DNA from: an uncultured Oscillospiraceae bacterium
Lineage (GTDB): Bacteria; Bacillota; Clostridia; Oscillospirales; Oscillospiraceae
Length of the DNA: 10,935 bases
Assembly: GCA_934645175.1 (NCBI GenBank)
Contig: CAKUDE010000046.1
Coordinates: forward strand, 1 to 10,935
Direction: 5' to 3'
In this document: piece by piece, positions 1 through 6,514 of the stretch
Layout: every line of letters begins with the position of its first letter
How positions within the stretch are numbered: the first letter of the stretch is position 1
Program-made: the position numbers and the translations under genes
The notes under the pieces: generated by a model
Database searches by the model: none
The model's input: only the letters and a program-made list of their open reading frames with translations
What the model was told of the DNA's origin: nothing

Positions 1-604
1 CCGAACGAGTCAGAATACGGCTCAGCTCCTCCGGCGTATACAGCTCCAACCGGAACGAGACGCCGAAGCGGTCGCGCAGCGGCGCGGAGAGCTGACCGGC
101 ACGCGTCGTTGCACCGATTAAGGTGAAGCGCGGCAGGTCAAGCCGAATGGAATTTGCGGAGGGCCCCTTGCCGACAATGATATCGATGGCAAAGTCCTCC
201 ATGGCGGGATAAAGAATCTCCTCCACGGCGGTATTGAGACGATGGATTTCGTCAATAAAGAGAATATCGCCCTCGGATAGATTGGTCAGAAGCGCCGCAA
301 GGTCGCCCGCCTTTTCAATGGCAGGACCGGAGGTGATGCGGATATGAACCCCCATCTCGTTTGCAATGACGCCGGCTAGGGTCGTTTTACCCAGACCCGG
401 AGGGCCGTAGAGCAGCACATGATCCAGCGGTTCGTTTCTGCGGCGTGCCGCCTCTATGTAGACGGAAAGGTTTTCTTTGACCTTTTCCTGTCCGTTATAC
501 TCGCTCAGCTGCCTCGGACGCAGAGAAAACTCGTTTTCATCTGCTGGGGTAAAGCCTGTCGTAATTAACGGCGCGTCCATATCGCGTGAAAAATCAATGC
601 TCAT
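1..604 (-). CDS. ruvB: Holliday junction branch migration ATPase RuvB (N-terminal 201 residues, 3' end outside window)
   Basis: RuvB is the hexameric AAA+ motor that, with RuvA, drives branch migration of Holliday junctions in recombination and repair. The visible part shows Walker A GPPGLGKT (residues 68-75), Walker B ILFIDEIH (114-121), sensor-1 GATTRAG (164-170) and the LRDRFG segment (176-181) that carries the arginine finger in this family. The family is usually about 330-350 residues, so roughly 40% (the winged-helix C-terminus) lies beyond base 1. The ATG at 604 is preceded by GAGGTGAG five bases upstream, embedded in the end of ruvA. The ruvA stop lies 4 bases upstream, so the two genes are probably translationally coupled. 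The reading frame is intact with no missing motif in the portion seen. Confidence 0.97.
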   Translation of the reverse strand, partial: MSIDFSRDMDAPLITTGFTPADENEFSLRPRQLSEYNGQEKVKENLSVYIEAARRRNEPLDHVLLYGPPGLGKTTLAGVIANEMGVHIRITSGPAIEKAGDLAALLTNLSEGDILFIDEIHRLNTAVEEILYPAMEDFAIDIIVGKGPSANSIRLDLPRFTLIGATTRAGQLSAPLRDRFGVSFRLELYTPEELSRILTRS

Positions 605-608
605 TCTC

Positions 609-1208
609 TCACCTCATCACCATTGCCCGCAGCGCAGCGCGCACAAGCTGCTCCGTGGTCATTCCGTCGGGCTTTACGCCTTTGAGGGCAGCGGCAATTT
701 CCGCCTGACTGTAACCCAATTCCGCAAGTGCTGCCTGTGCCAGAGCCAGCGAGCTGCCGACAACCGGCGCCGATTCCGGCAGCGCACCCGTCTGCTGCGG
801 CATATCCTGAGAGCCCAGCTTGTCCTTCAGCTCCAGAATAATTCGCTGCGCCAGCTTTTTGCCGATCCCCGGCGCGGCAGTCAGCGCCTTCTCATCCTGC
901 GAGAAAATAGCCAGTGCAAAGCGCTCCGGCGTAGATGCGGACAGAATCGCAAGCGCGGCTTTCGGACCGACGCCGGTTACGCCGATGAGCAGTTCGAAGC
1001 AGCGAAGCTCCTCGCGCGTGGAAAACCCGTAAAGATCGAATGCATCCTCTCGGATATTGCAGTAGGTAAACAGCTTGGCGCTCTGACCGGTGCGAAGCTT
1101 GGAGAGCGTATAGGCGGTGGTGCGGCAGGCGTAGCCAACGCCGCCGCAGTCAATGACGGCGATATCGCCGTCTACCAGTGTGAGCGTGCCGCTCAGATAA
1201 TAAAACAT
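609..1208 (-). CDS. ruvA: Holliday junction DNA helicase subunit RuvA
   Basis: RuvA is the tetrameric junction-binding protein that holds the four-way junction and loads RuvB. The 199 residues match the family's usual 190-205. Domain I (OB-fold, about 1-62) begins with MFYYLSGTL. Domain II contains two helix-hairpin-helix motifs, GVTGVGPK (76-83) and APGIGKK (112-118). A low-complexity linker (about 132-155) leads to the C-terminal three-helix RuvB-contact domain (about 155-199). The ATG at 1208 has a GAGGA ribosome site about 7 bases upstream, inside the end of ruvC, whose stop lies 3 bases away. It is the third gene of the ruv operon. Confidence 0.97.
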   Translation of the reverse strand: MFYYLSGTLTLVDGDIAVIDCGGVGYACRTTAYTLSKLRTGQSAKLFTYCNIREDAFDLYGFSTREELRCFELLIGVTGVGPKAALAILSASTPERFALAIFSQDEKALTAAPGIGKKLAQRIILELKDKLGSQDMPQQTGALPESAPVVGSSLALAQAALAELGYSQAEIAAALKGVKPDGMTTEQLVRAALRAMVMR

Positions 1209-1211
1209 GGT

Positions 1212-1703
1212 TTATCCTCGACGATTCAGTAATGATGTGGCACTGCGCGCATGGCACAGCGCAATGGCGATGGCATCCGCCGCGTCGTCCGGACGTGGGA
1301 CGGCCTCCAGACGCAGAAGTCTGCGCGTCATATCCATGACCTGACGTTTTTCAGCCTTTCCGTAGCCGACAACCGCCTGCTTAACCTGCATGGGAGTGTA
1401 TTCAAACAGCGGCAGACCCGCCCGTTCAATGGCAAGCAGGATTACGCCGCGTCCGTGAGACACGCCGATGCCGGTAGTGATATTGTGCCCCCAGAACAGC
1501 TCCTCAACGGCAACGGCATCCGGCTGCGTGACCTCCAGCAGCCGATTCATGTCATCAAACAGCAGATTTAACCGCTGCGGAAACGGCAGATCGGCGGGCG
1601 TCGTAATGGTGCCGTACTGCATAAGGCCATAGCTGCTACGCTCGCTGTGCAGCAGTCCGAAGCCGGTGGTGGCGTACCCGGGATCGATTCCCAATATTCT
1701 CAT
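1212..1703 (-). CDS. ruvC: Holliday junction endonuclease RuvC
   Basis: RuvC is the dimeric, Mg-dependent resolvase that cuts Holliday junctions bound by RuvAB. The 163 residues fit the family (160-175). The RNase H-like catalytic acids are all present: Asp7 in GIDPG, Glu67 in VEELFWG, and Asp140 and Asp143 in PDDAADA. They match the D7/E66/D138/D141 set of E. coli RuvC. The start is placed at the ATG at 1703 because MRILGIDPG is the invariant RuvC N-terminus. The frame is open further upstream to 1811 but that part overlaps the preceding small gene. No strong ribosome site is visible. The upstream gene ends TGA one base before the ATG (TGAGATG), which suggests translation by stop-start coupling. 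Confidence 0.96.
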   Translation of the reverse strand: MRILGIDPGYATTGFGLLHSERSSYGLMQYGTITTPADLPFPQRLNLLFDDMNRLLEVTQPDAVAVEELFWGHNITTGIGVSHGRGVILLAIERAGLPLFEYTPMQVKQAVVGYGKAEKRQVMDMTRRLLRLEAVPRPDDAADAIAIALCHARSATSLLNRRG

Positions 1704-1704
1704 C

Positions 1705-1911
1705 TCAGCTTGTGAACCATGACCACACGGTGTCCGGCCATTCCGGCCGGGCGATACCAAGCAGCCACAGGCCGATACCGACTGCGACAACCGCGAAAAG
1801 CACCCACGCAAGTATGCGCTTCCAGCGTGGGCTGGGAATATACTCTGTTTTTTCCTCCTCAGACTGCTGCGGCAAATCCAAAGCGTCTTCGTTTTTCATT
1901 TGGTCTGACAT
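1705..1911 (-). CDS. small single-span membrane protein, first gene of the ruv operon
   Basis: This is a 68-residue protein of unknown function. The N-terminal half (about 1-29) is acidic and polar. A Trp/Arg-flanked hydrophobic helix follows (about residues 33-53, AWVLFAVVAVGIGLWLLGIA), then a short Trp-rich tail ending WSWFTS. No cleavable signal or lipobox is seen, so it is probably a membrane protein with one span and the acidic end in the cytoplasm. The ATG at 1911 is chosen over a GTG three codons upstream because AGGAGG sits 8 bases before the ATG. The gene ends one base before ruvC, so it is probably co-transcribed and coupled with it. I do not recognise a named family, and a link to recombination is only suggested by position. 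Confidence 0.75.
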   Translation of the reverse strand: MSDQMKNEDALDLPQQSEEEKTEYIPSPRWKRILAWVLFAVVAVGIGLWLLGIARPEWPDTVWSWFTS

Positions 1912-1929
1912 TTTCCTCACCTCCTGAAT

Positions 1930-1958
1930 ATCATATCACATTTTTTCTGTTTTTGCAC
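1930..1958 (-). promoter_or_regulatory. candidate sigma-A promoter of the ruv operon
   Basis: Read on the minus strand, a TATGAT -10 box (1935-1930) is preceded by TGA, giving a TGn extended -10. A weak -35 match, GTGCAA (1958-1953), lies 17 bases upstream. The expected start site is only about 12 bases from the ATG at 1911, so the leader would begin at or just before the AGGAGG ribosome site. Confidence 0.55.
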
Positions 1959-1978
1959 GAAATATTTTTAGACGGCTC

Positions 1979-2008
1979 TTGACAATCGGTATGGGACCGT
2001 GCTATACT
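1979..2008 (+). promoter_or_regulatory. sigma-A promoter of the first lipoprotein gene
   Basis: TTGACA (1979-1984), an 18-base spacer, and TATACT (2003-2008) with TGC in front, making an extended -10. Both boxes are close to consensus. It is divergent from the ruv promoter; their -35 boxes are 20 bases apart. Confidence 0.8.
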
Positions 2009-2041
2009 CGCGCATAAATTGAATAATAAAGGAGATTCTTC

Positions 2042-2728
2042 ATGAATACCTATGCAAAAGTGATTGCACTGCTGTTGTGTTGTGCGATGCTTATCGGCCT
2101 GGCGGCCTGCACAAATTCCGACGATCCGACGGAACCGCAGGATAAGCCCACCGAAAGCACTGCCGCTCCCACGGACGACACCGCTGCCCCGACAGAACCG
2201 GAAAACACCTTCGATTATCAGAACGACGCGCTCGGCCTTACGCTTAAGCTGGAAGGCGACTGGACGATTGCCGATATGGATAAGCTCGGCGAGCTCAGCG
2301 GCATCGTCGCGGAGCAGATCACGGATGAGGCGCTCAAAAAGCAACTTGAAAACTCCGGTGTTGTTTATGATTTCTTCGCGCAGGACACGAACAACGACTC
2401 GCTGAACATCGTCAAGGAGAACCTGAGTCTGCTGTATTCTCTGACGCTGGACGAAGACGGCTATATCGACCTATCCATGGGAAAGCTGAAGCAGGCGCTG
2501 GAAGGCATGGGTGCAGTAGAGCTGATGATGGAAAAAACTGCCGTTGCCATTGCCGGGCAGCAGCATGCAGGTCTGGAGCTGAGCTATATTTACAACGGCG
2601 TGCAGCTCTATCAGCGCATTGTCGCTATCATTGACAGCGGAGTGGCCTACTGCGTTACGGCGACTAGCACGACCGAGGACCGCACGGACGCTATCCTCGC
2701 CGGCTTCTCTGCAACTGCGGAAAAATAA
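2042..2728 (+). CDS. secreted lipoprotein with Pro/Thr/Asp linker, single C-terminal domain
   Basis: The 228-residue protein starts with a type II signal peptide (MNTYAKVIALLLC..., hydrophobic core 7-20) and the lipobox LAAC, so Cys23 would be lipidated and the protein anchored on the outer face of the membrane. A spacer rich in Pro, Thr, Glu, Asp and Ala (about 24-56) leads to a globular domain (about 58-222) of unknown function. That domain resembles the first domain of the next gene: residues 87-113 show about 12 of 27 identities by eye. The overall pattern of helix then strands ending in a predicted strand and helix (near 188-222) recalls PsbP/LpqN-like folds, but that is a guess. AAAGGAG lies 7 bases before the ATG at 2042. 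A strong terminator follows, so it appears monocistronic. Confidence 0.85.
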   Translation: MNTYAKVIALLLCCAMLIGLAACTNSDDPTEPQDKPTESTAAPTDDTAAPTEPENTFDYQNDALGLTLKLEGDWTIADMDKLGELSGIVAEQITDEALKKQLENSGVVYDFFAQDTNNDSLNIVKENLSLLYSLTLDEDGYIDLSMGKLKQALEGMGAVELMMEKTAVAIAGQQHAGLELSYIYNGVQLYQRIVAIIDSGVAYCVTATSTTEDRTDAILAGFSATAEK

Positions 2729-2740
2729 GCGAAATTTGAC

Positions 2741-2768
2741 AAAAACAGCCCGAGAGGGCTGTTTTTTT
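2741..2768 (+). terminator. intrinsic terminator after the first lipoprotein gene
   Basis: An 11-base stem, AAAAACAGCCC (2741-2751) with GGGCTGTTTTT (2756-2766), closes a GAGA tetraloop and runs into a 7-T tract. This is a textbook intrinsic terminator 12 bases after the stop codon. Confidence 0.93.
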
Positions 2769-2769
2769 A

Positions 2770-2798
2770 TTGTCTTATTTGTCGGAATGTGTTATACT
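2770..2798 (+). promoter_or_regulatory. sigma-A promoter of the second lipoprotein gene
   Basis: TTGTCT (2770-2775), a 17-base spacer and TATACT (2793-2798). It begins directly at the end of the preceding terminator, so the second lipoprotein gene is an independent unit. The start site would be near 2805, leaving a leader of about 107 bases. Confidence 0.65.
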
Positions 2799-2815
2799 TA
2801 AACGGAAGGTTTGCT

Positions 2816-2886
2816 CACAGACCGGTCAAATACGGAAAGGGTAATCCTTCGCTGCCGATCGGTCGCCGACGTGCGATACGCCTGTG
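2816..2886 (+). promoter_or_regulatory. structured 5' leader with nested short inverted repeats
   Basis: Three nested pairings are visible in the leader of the second lipoprotein gene: CACAG (2816-2820) with CTGTG (2882-2886), GACCG (2820-2824) with CGGTC (2860-2864), and AAGG (2837-2840) with CCTT (2846-2849) around a GTAAT loop. Base 2820 is shared by two arms, so the outer stems would compete at one base. The stems are short and I cannot match them to a named riboswitch class. Confidence 0.3.
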
Positions 2887-2911
2887 TTAATCAGAGAAAG
2901 GAGAAACCATA

Positions 2912-4126
2912 ATGAAACGATTCACTGTGATACTGCTGCTTTTCTCGCTTCTTTTGGGGTTGAGCGCCTGCGTGACCTCTATAGCGCAGCCCTCCACGGA
3001 ACGACCCGACCGCAGTGAGACGGAACCGACGCCGCAGCCGACTCCGGAACCCACACAGGAGCCGACACTTGAACCGACACCCGAGCCTACCCCGGCGCCC
3101 ACAGAGCCGGAACCGGAGCCTGAAGCGGAGCGCTACAACTACTATGAGCCGTCATTGGATATTGCCTGCCGTCTCAACGAATATTCATGGCATATTGTCA
3201 CACCGGAGGAGATCGAAGCGGTCGGCTCCATCGCCGCAGATACGCTGGATGACGAAACGCTGAAGGAAATGTTGGAAAATGGAGTCTCACTGGTGGATTT
3301 CATGGCTATCCATTCCTATGGCTATTCACTTTCGGCCGCGCATCAGCTGATTCCGCCGCTTTACGCCGGTTTGACGGACGAGGCTATTCTGAGGCAGATG
3401 GCACAGAATATGAAGCTGCTTTACGATGAGCTTGGCATTGAGGTCAAGACCGTACAGCGTGAATTTGCCGGTATAGAAAGAACGTGCATTCTTTTGAGCA
3501 GCGATTCTTCCGATACCCCATATGTGGCCGTGCAGTATTTCATCCGAAAGGATAGGATGCTGTACTGCTACGATATCACTGCATCTGACCTTGATACGAT
3601 CGGCGCATTGGAAACGCTCTTCTTCAAGCCCTCCAAAGCGGAGCCGAGACAGATTTATACCTCCGATGTCGTCTTTATGCAAACCTCAAACTGGTTTGAA
3701 GGCGAGGCCGTTCCGACCTGGGATGAGATTGCTCTTGAGCTTGACAGCGGCGACGATTCTATGGTTTCTTTGTGGATCACGGTTGACAACGATGTCATCT
3801 ACATTTCGGTTATGCCGGGAACTTATTCACGCGGTGGCAACGACGTGATCAACGTCCGAGATGTTCTTTTTTCCACCAAGGGATCGATTGAGCGTTTTCT
3901 TGCCGACGCGGAGATACCGTTGATTAGCTCAGAACAGCAGTATTTTTCCTTCCTCGGTATTGAATGCAGCGGCATCCGCACGCTGTACGATTACGAGGAG
4001 ATTCCCTTTGTCCGTTATGATATTCTCTACTATCACGACAAGTGCTGGTATATCTACTCCTTCCTGGGGACGGACGAAGCGCTGCTGCAAAGCTGTCTTT
4101 CCATGTTTGTCCGGCAGGAAAATTAA
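2912..4126 (+). CDS. secreted lipoprotein with PT/EPT-repeat linker and probably two tandem globular domains
   Basis: This 404-residue protein has a signal peptide (core about 5-17) and lipobox LSAC, with Cys20 as the lipidation site. A Pro-Thr-Glu spacer (about 37-73) probably spans the cell wall. The first domain (about 76-240) is homologous by eye to the lipoprotein just upstream, for example LDDETLKEMLENG at 112-124 against ITDEALKKQLENS there. The rest (about 241-404) has a similar closing pattern: residues 367-400 (a Tyr-rich strand, then a helix ending in MF) echo residues 207-237 (ending in LF). It may therefore be a second, diverged copy. No catalytic motif is recognised, and a ligand- or wall-binding role would be speculation. 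GGAG lies 8 bases before the ATG at 2912. The gene has its own promoter and terminator. Confidence 0.85.
   Translation: MKRFTVILLLFSLLLGLSACVTSIAQPSTERPDRSETEPTPQPTPEPTQEPTLEPTPEPTPAPTEPEPEPEAERYNYYEPSLDIACRLNEYSWHIVTPEEIEAVGSIAADTLDDETLKEMLENGVSLVDFMAIHSYGYSLSAAHQLIPPLYAGLTDEAILRQMAQNMKLLYDELGIEVKTVQREFAGIERTCILLSSDSSDTPYVAVQYFIRKDRMLYCYDITASDLDTIGALETLFFKPSKAEPRQIYTSDVVFMQTSNWFEGEAVPTWDEIALELDSGDDSMVSLWITVDNDVIYISVMPGTYSRGGNDVINVRDVLFSTKGSIERFLADAEIPLISSEQQYFSFLGIECSGIRTLYDYEEIPFVRYDILYYHDKCWYIYSFLGTDEALLQSCLSMFVRQEN
3020..3130 (+). repeat. low-complexity repeat coding for the PTPEPT-type linker
   Basis: Imperfect repeats of Pro-Thr-(x)-Glu codons (ccgac, gaacc, gagcc units) encode residues about 37-73 of the second lipoprotein. 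Codons vary between repeats, so the array is conserved in protein more than in DNA. Such linkers commonly vary in length between strains. Confidence 0.75.
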
Positions 4127-4131
4127 ATCCA

Positions 4132-4158
4132 GGGGAACCGCTTTAGCGGTTCCCTTTT
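4132..4158 (+). terminator. intrinsic terminator after the second lipoprotein gene
   Basis: GGGAACCGC (4133-4141) pairs with GCGGTTCCC (4146-4154) around a TTTA loop, followed by only four T residues. The stem is strong but the T tract is short, so some read-through into the next genes is possible. Confidence 0.85.
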
Positions 4159-4187
4159 GCAATATTCCCCTGCCGTTTGGGTAGACT
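4157..4187 (+). promoter_or_regulatory. weak candidate promoter for the DUF421/DUF4363 pair
   Basis: TTGCAA (4157-4162) and TAGACT (4182-4187) are separated by a long 19-base spacer. Both are imperfect, and no better sigma-A site lies between the terminator and the TTG start. The pair may instead depend on read-through or on another sigma factor. Confidence 0.2.
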
Positions 4188-4208
4188 AAGCCAAAAGGAG
4201 GGATCGTA

Positions 4209-4886
4209 TTGCTCATTTCGTTTGTTCGGACGCTTTTGCTCTACGTTGTCCTTGTGCTGACGGTGCGGCTTATGGGAAAACGGCAGATCGGTGAAATGGA
4301 GCCTGCGGAGTTTGTCGTTACCATGCTGATTGCCAATCTGGCTGCAATCCCAATGCAGGACAGCGGGATTCCCTTGCTGAGCGGCCTCGTGCCGATTCTT
4401 GTGATCCTCGGTCTGGAGCTGATTCTTGCGGTTGCTTCATTACGTTCTATCCGCTTGCGGCGGATATTCTGCGGGAAGCCGGTCATTCTGATCGAAAACG
4501 GGAAAATTCTGGAGAAAAATCTGCGGCAGACCCGCGTTAACCTTGACGAACTGACCATGCACCTTCGCGAAAAAGATGTATTCGACTTGGAAACCGTCAA
4601 ATACGCCATCTTGGAAACAAACGGTCAGCTCTCTACCCTGCTCTACGCCAAAGACGAGCCGGCAGCAGCAGGCGATGCCGGCATTCGCGTGCAGGAAAAT
4701 GAGCTTCCGGTAACGCTGGTCTCCGGCGGAAAACTGCTGCGCCATAACCTTTTGCCTGCCAAAAAATCCGAGGCATGGCTTCGCGAGGAGCTTTCACGCC
4801 GAAACTGTACCCTGCGCGACGTGCTGCTGCTGACGGTGGACGGTGCAGGCAAAGTCTATTTTGTCAGAAAAGAGGATGTCCGATGA
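4209..4886 (+). CDS. DUF421 (YetF-like) membrane protein, TTG start
   Basis: The 225 residues have the standard DUF421/YetF layout. There are three N-terminal membrane segments (about 3-20, 35-48 and 57-77), with the family motif MGKRQIGEMEP (22-32) and the segment LAAIPMQD (44-51) between them. A cytosolic domain (about 85-150) carries the GKPVILIENGKI strand pair (89-100) and the ETNGQLSTLLY segment (136-146). A C-terminal part specific to this protein completes it. The start is a TTG at 4209, supported by a perfect AGGAGGG at 4196-4202 and by the fit to the family N-terminus. The stop overlaps the next ATG by 4 bases (ATGA), so the pair is coupled. The family's biochemical role is not settled; in Bacillus and clostridia members often sit beside sporulation genes or a DUF4363 partner, as here. 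Confidence 0.9.
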   Translation: MLISFVRTLLLYVVLVLTVRLMGKRQIGEMEPAEFVVTMLIANLAAIPMQDSGIPLLSGLVPILVILGLELILAVASLRSIRLRRIFCGKPVILIENGKILEKNLRQTRVNLDELTMHLREKDVFDLETVKYAILETNGQLSTLLYAKDEPAAAGDAGIRVQENELPVTLVSGGKLLRHNLLPAKKSEAWLREELSRRNCTLRDVLLLTVDGAGKVYFVRKEDVR

Positions 4887-5269
4887 AGTATTTCTGGATC
4901 GGTGCAGGGATTCTTGCCGTTGTTCTCGCAGGAAGTCTTTTGCTGGGCTCGGCAGTCAGAAACAGTGTCAAGCAACCGCAGATACTCCTTGAACGGGCGA
5001 TGCGGGCTGCGGAAGCGGATAACACAGAGGAAGCCGAGGCACTGGCGCAGCAGGCCGCCGAGGTCTGGCAGCGTCATAAGGGCATCCTGTCCTCGCTCCT
5101 CAGTCACGAAGAGCTGGAGGAAGCCTCCCGCGATTTTACGCAGCTATTGAACTGCGACCCGTCGGACTTCCGCAGCCTATGTAACCTTTTGTACCAGAAG
5201 ATGCAAAGCATCGCGGAGTATGACGTCTTATTTTTCTATAATTTTCTAATTTGGGGCTTTTTCACTTGA
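4883..5269 (+). CDS. DUF4363-family protein, membrane-anchored
   Basis: This is a 128-residue protein with one N-terminal membrane segment (about 4-24) followed by an Ala/Glu/Gln-rich helical region (about 33-113). That layout, and its place directly after a DUF421 gene with a 4-base ATGA overlap, fits DUF4363, a small extracytoplasmic helical family of unknown function. The segment near residues 107-121 (MQSIAEYDVLFFYNF) aligns with the family's usual C-terminal end. After it a short hydrophobic tail, LIWGFFT, is encoded by very AT-rich DNA that also forms the argD promoter region. No strong ribosome site of its own precedes the ATG at 4883 (only GAGGATG), consistent with coupling. Confidence 0.75.
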   Translation: MKYFWIGAGILAVVLAGSLLLGSAVRNSVKQPQILLERAMRAAEADNTEEAEALAQQAAEVWQRHKGILSSLLSHEELEEASRDFTQLLNCDPSDFRSLCNLLYQKMQSIAEYDVLFFYNFLIWGFFT

Positions 5270-5295
5270 CGCTTTCATATCGGATGGTGTATAAT
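5266..5295 (+). promoter_or_regulatory. sigma-A promoter of argD-argF, overlapping the DUF4363 stop
   Basis: TTGACG (5266-5271), an 18-base spacer and a perfect TATAAT (5290-5295). The -35 box includes the TGA stop of the upstream gene. The AT-rich stretch at 5228-5262 could act as an UP element. A CTTGAATTT at 5299-5307, at the expected start site, resembles one half of a Bacillus-type ARG box, but the second half is missing, so arginine control by ArgR is only a weak possibility. Confidence 0.75.
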
Positions 5296-5340
5296 GATCT
5301 TGAATTTCGTCAGCGCTTGAAAGAGATCAGGAGGGATCCT

Positions 5341-6504
5341 ATGAACACGCAAGAACTCGACCATCGGTTTGTCGCAAGCACCTACGCCCGCTTTCCGCTG
5401 GAGATTGTCGGCGGAAGCGGCTCTACCCTGCTCGGCGCAGACGGGCGGGAGTACATAGATCTCGGCAGCGGTATTGCCGTAAATATCTTCGGCCTGAACG
5501 ACGCATCCTGGAAGCAGGCCGTCGAAGCGCAGCTTGACCGCTTTGCGCACTGCTCAAACTATTATTATTCCGAGCCGGCCGCGCGGCTTGCGCAGATGCT
5601 CTGTGAGCGCACCGGAATGCAGCGCGTTTTCTTTGCAAACTCTGGTGCGGAGGCCAACGAATGCGCCATTAAGTTGGCCCGTAAATGGGCCGCGATGGAA
5701 AAAGGCGCCGAATACTACACGATTGTTACACTGCAAAACAGCTTTCACGGCCGTACCTTAGCGACGCTTGCCGCCACCGGACAGGAGGTCTACCACTGCG
5801 ATTTTCTGCCGCTGATGCCCGGTTTTGTCCATGTCCCCGCAGGAGATGCACAGGCGCTGGAGAGGGCCGTTCAGGAGCTTCGCTGTGCGGCGGTGCTGTT
5901 TGAAGCCGTGCAGGGCGAAGGCGGCGTCATGCCCATCGGGCAGGAATATGCCGATGCGCTGCGTGACGTCTGTGCGCGGCATAATCTTCTGCTTATGGCG
6001 GATGAAGTGCAGATCGGCAATGGCCGCAGCGGCGAGCTGTACGGCTATATGCACTATGGGCTTCGTCCGGACGTAGTAACGACTGCCAAGGGCCTCGGCG
6101 GCGGGCTGCCCATCGGCGCAGCCCTTCTTGGTGCGCGCGTAGCGGATACCCTTCATCCCGGAGACCATGGCTCTACCTTCGGCGGGAACCCGGTCTGCTG
6201 TGCAGGCGGCGTCAATATCCTCGGTCGGATCGACGAAGCGCTTCTTTGCGGTGTGCGTGAGCGCTCCGAGTACATCTGCCGCGAGCTTCGCGATGCAAGC
6301 GGGATCGAGAGTGTAAGCGGCCTTGGTCTGATGCTCGGCATTCAGGCAAAAATCCCGGGACGCGAGCTGGCACAGCGGCTGCTGGAGCGCGGTGTGCTTG
6401 TAACTACAGCAAAGCAAAAGCTGCGGCTCCTGCCCGCATTGAACATCCCCATGGAACAGTTAATTACCGCCGTGCAGATCATTAAGGACTGCGCCGCGGA
6501 TTAG
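5341..6504 (+). CDS. argD: acetylornithine aminotransferase (class III, PLP-dependent)
   Basis: ArgD transfers the amino group of glutamate to N-acetylglutamate semialdehyde, giving N-acetylornithine in arginine biosynthesis, in the cytoplasm. The 387 residues match the family. Visible motifs are SGAEANE (101-107, phosphate binding), NSFHGRT (133-139), EAVQGEGG (188-195), DEVQ (221-224, cofactor ring contact), the Schiff-base lysine Lys250 in TTAKGLGGG, and HGSTFGGNP (276-284). The ATG at 5341 is chosen because AGGAGGG ends 5 bases upstream; an upstream in-frame opening from 5251 includes the promoter. One oddity is [11 protein letters not shown], with Ile225 where the family nearly always has Thr. 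Other class III transaminases (ornithine or GABA) are possible, but the downstream argF and the overall motif set favour ArgD. The stop overlaps the argF ribosome site. Confidence 0.9.
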   Translation: MNTQELDHRFVASTYARFPLEIVGGSGSTLLGADGREYIDLGSGIAVNIFGLNDASWKQAVEAQLDRFAHCSNYYYSEPAARLAQMLCERTGMQRVFFANSGAEANECAIKLARKWAAMEKGAEYYTIVTLQNSFHGRTLATLAATGQEVYHCDFLPLMPGFVHVPAGDAQALERAVQELRCAAVLFEAVQGEGGVMPIGQEYADALRDVCARHNLLLMADEVQIGNGRSGELYGYMHYGLRPDVVTTAKGLGGGLPIGAALLGARVADTLHPGDHGSTFGGNPVCCAGGVNILGRIDEALLCGVRERSEYICRELRDASGIESVSGLGLMLGIQAKIPGRELAQRLLERGVLVTTAKQKLRLLPALNIPMEQLITAVQIIKDCAAD

Positions 6505-6514
6505 GAGGACAAAC

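Noticed and set aside
477..1232. A 251-codon plus-strand open frame across ruvB and ruvA
   Set aside because: It overlaps two certain minus-strand genes, and its Arg/Gln/Leu-rich product shows no domain.
1704..1811. N-terminal extension of ruvC to 1811
   Set aside because: RuvC proteins start MRILGIDPG, and the extension reads out of frame through the upstream small gene with no ribosome site.
2816..2886. Known riboswitch in the lipoprotein leader
   Set aside because: I looked for conserved cores of common classes such as c-di-GMP and found no convincing match.
3020..3130. Repeat array resembling a CRISPR or minisatellite
   Set aside because: The units are short, unequal, in frame and encode a Pro/Thr/Glu linker. 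There are no spacers.
5251..5340. Longer argD start at 5251
   Set aside because: The stretch contains the promoter and overlaps the DUF4363 end. The ATG at 5341 has an AGGAGGG site.
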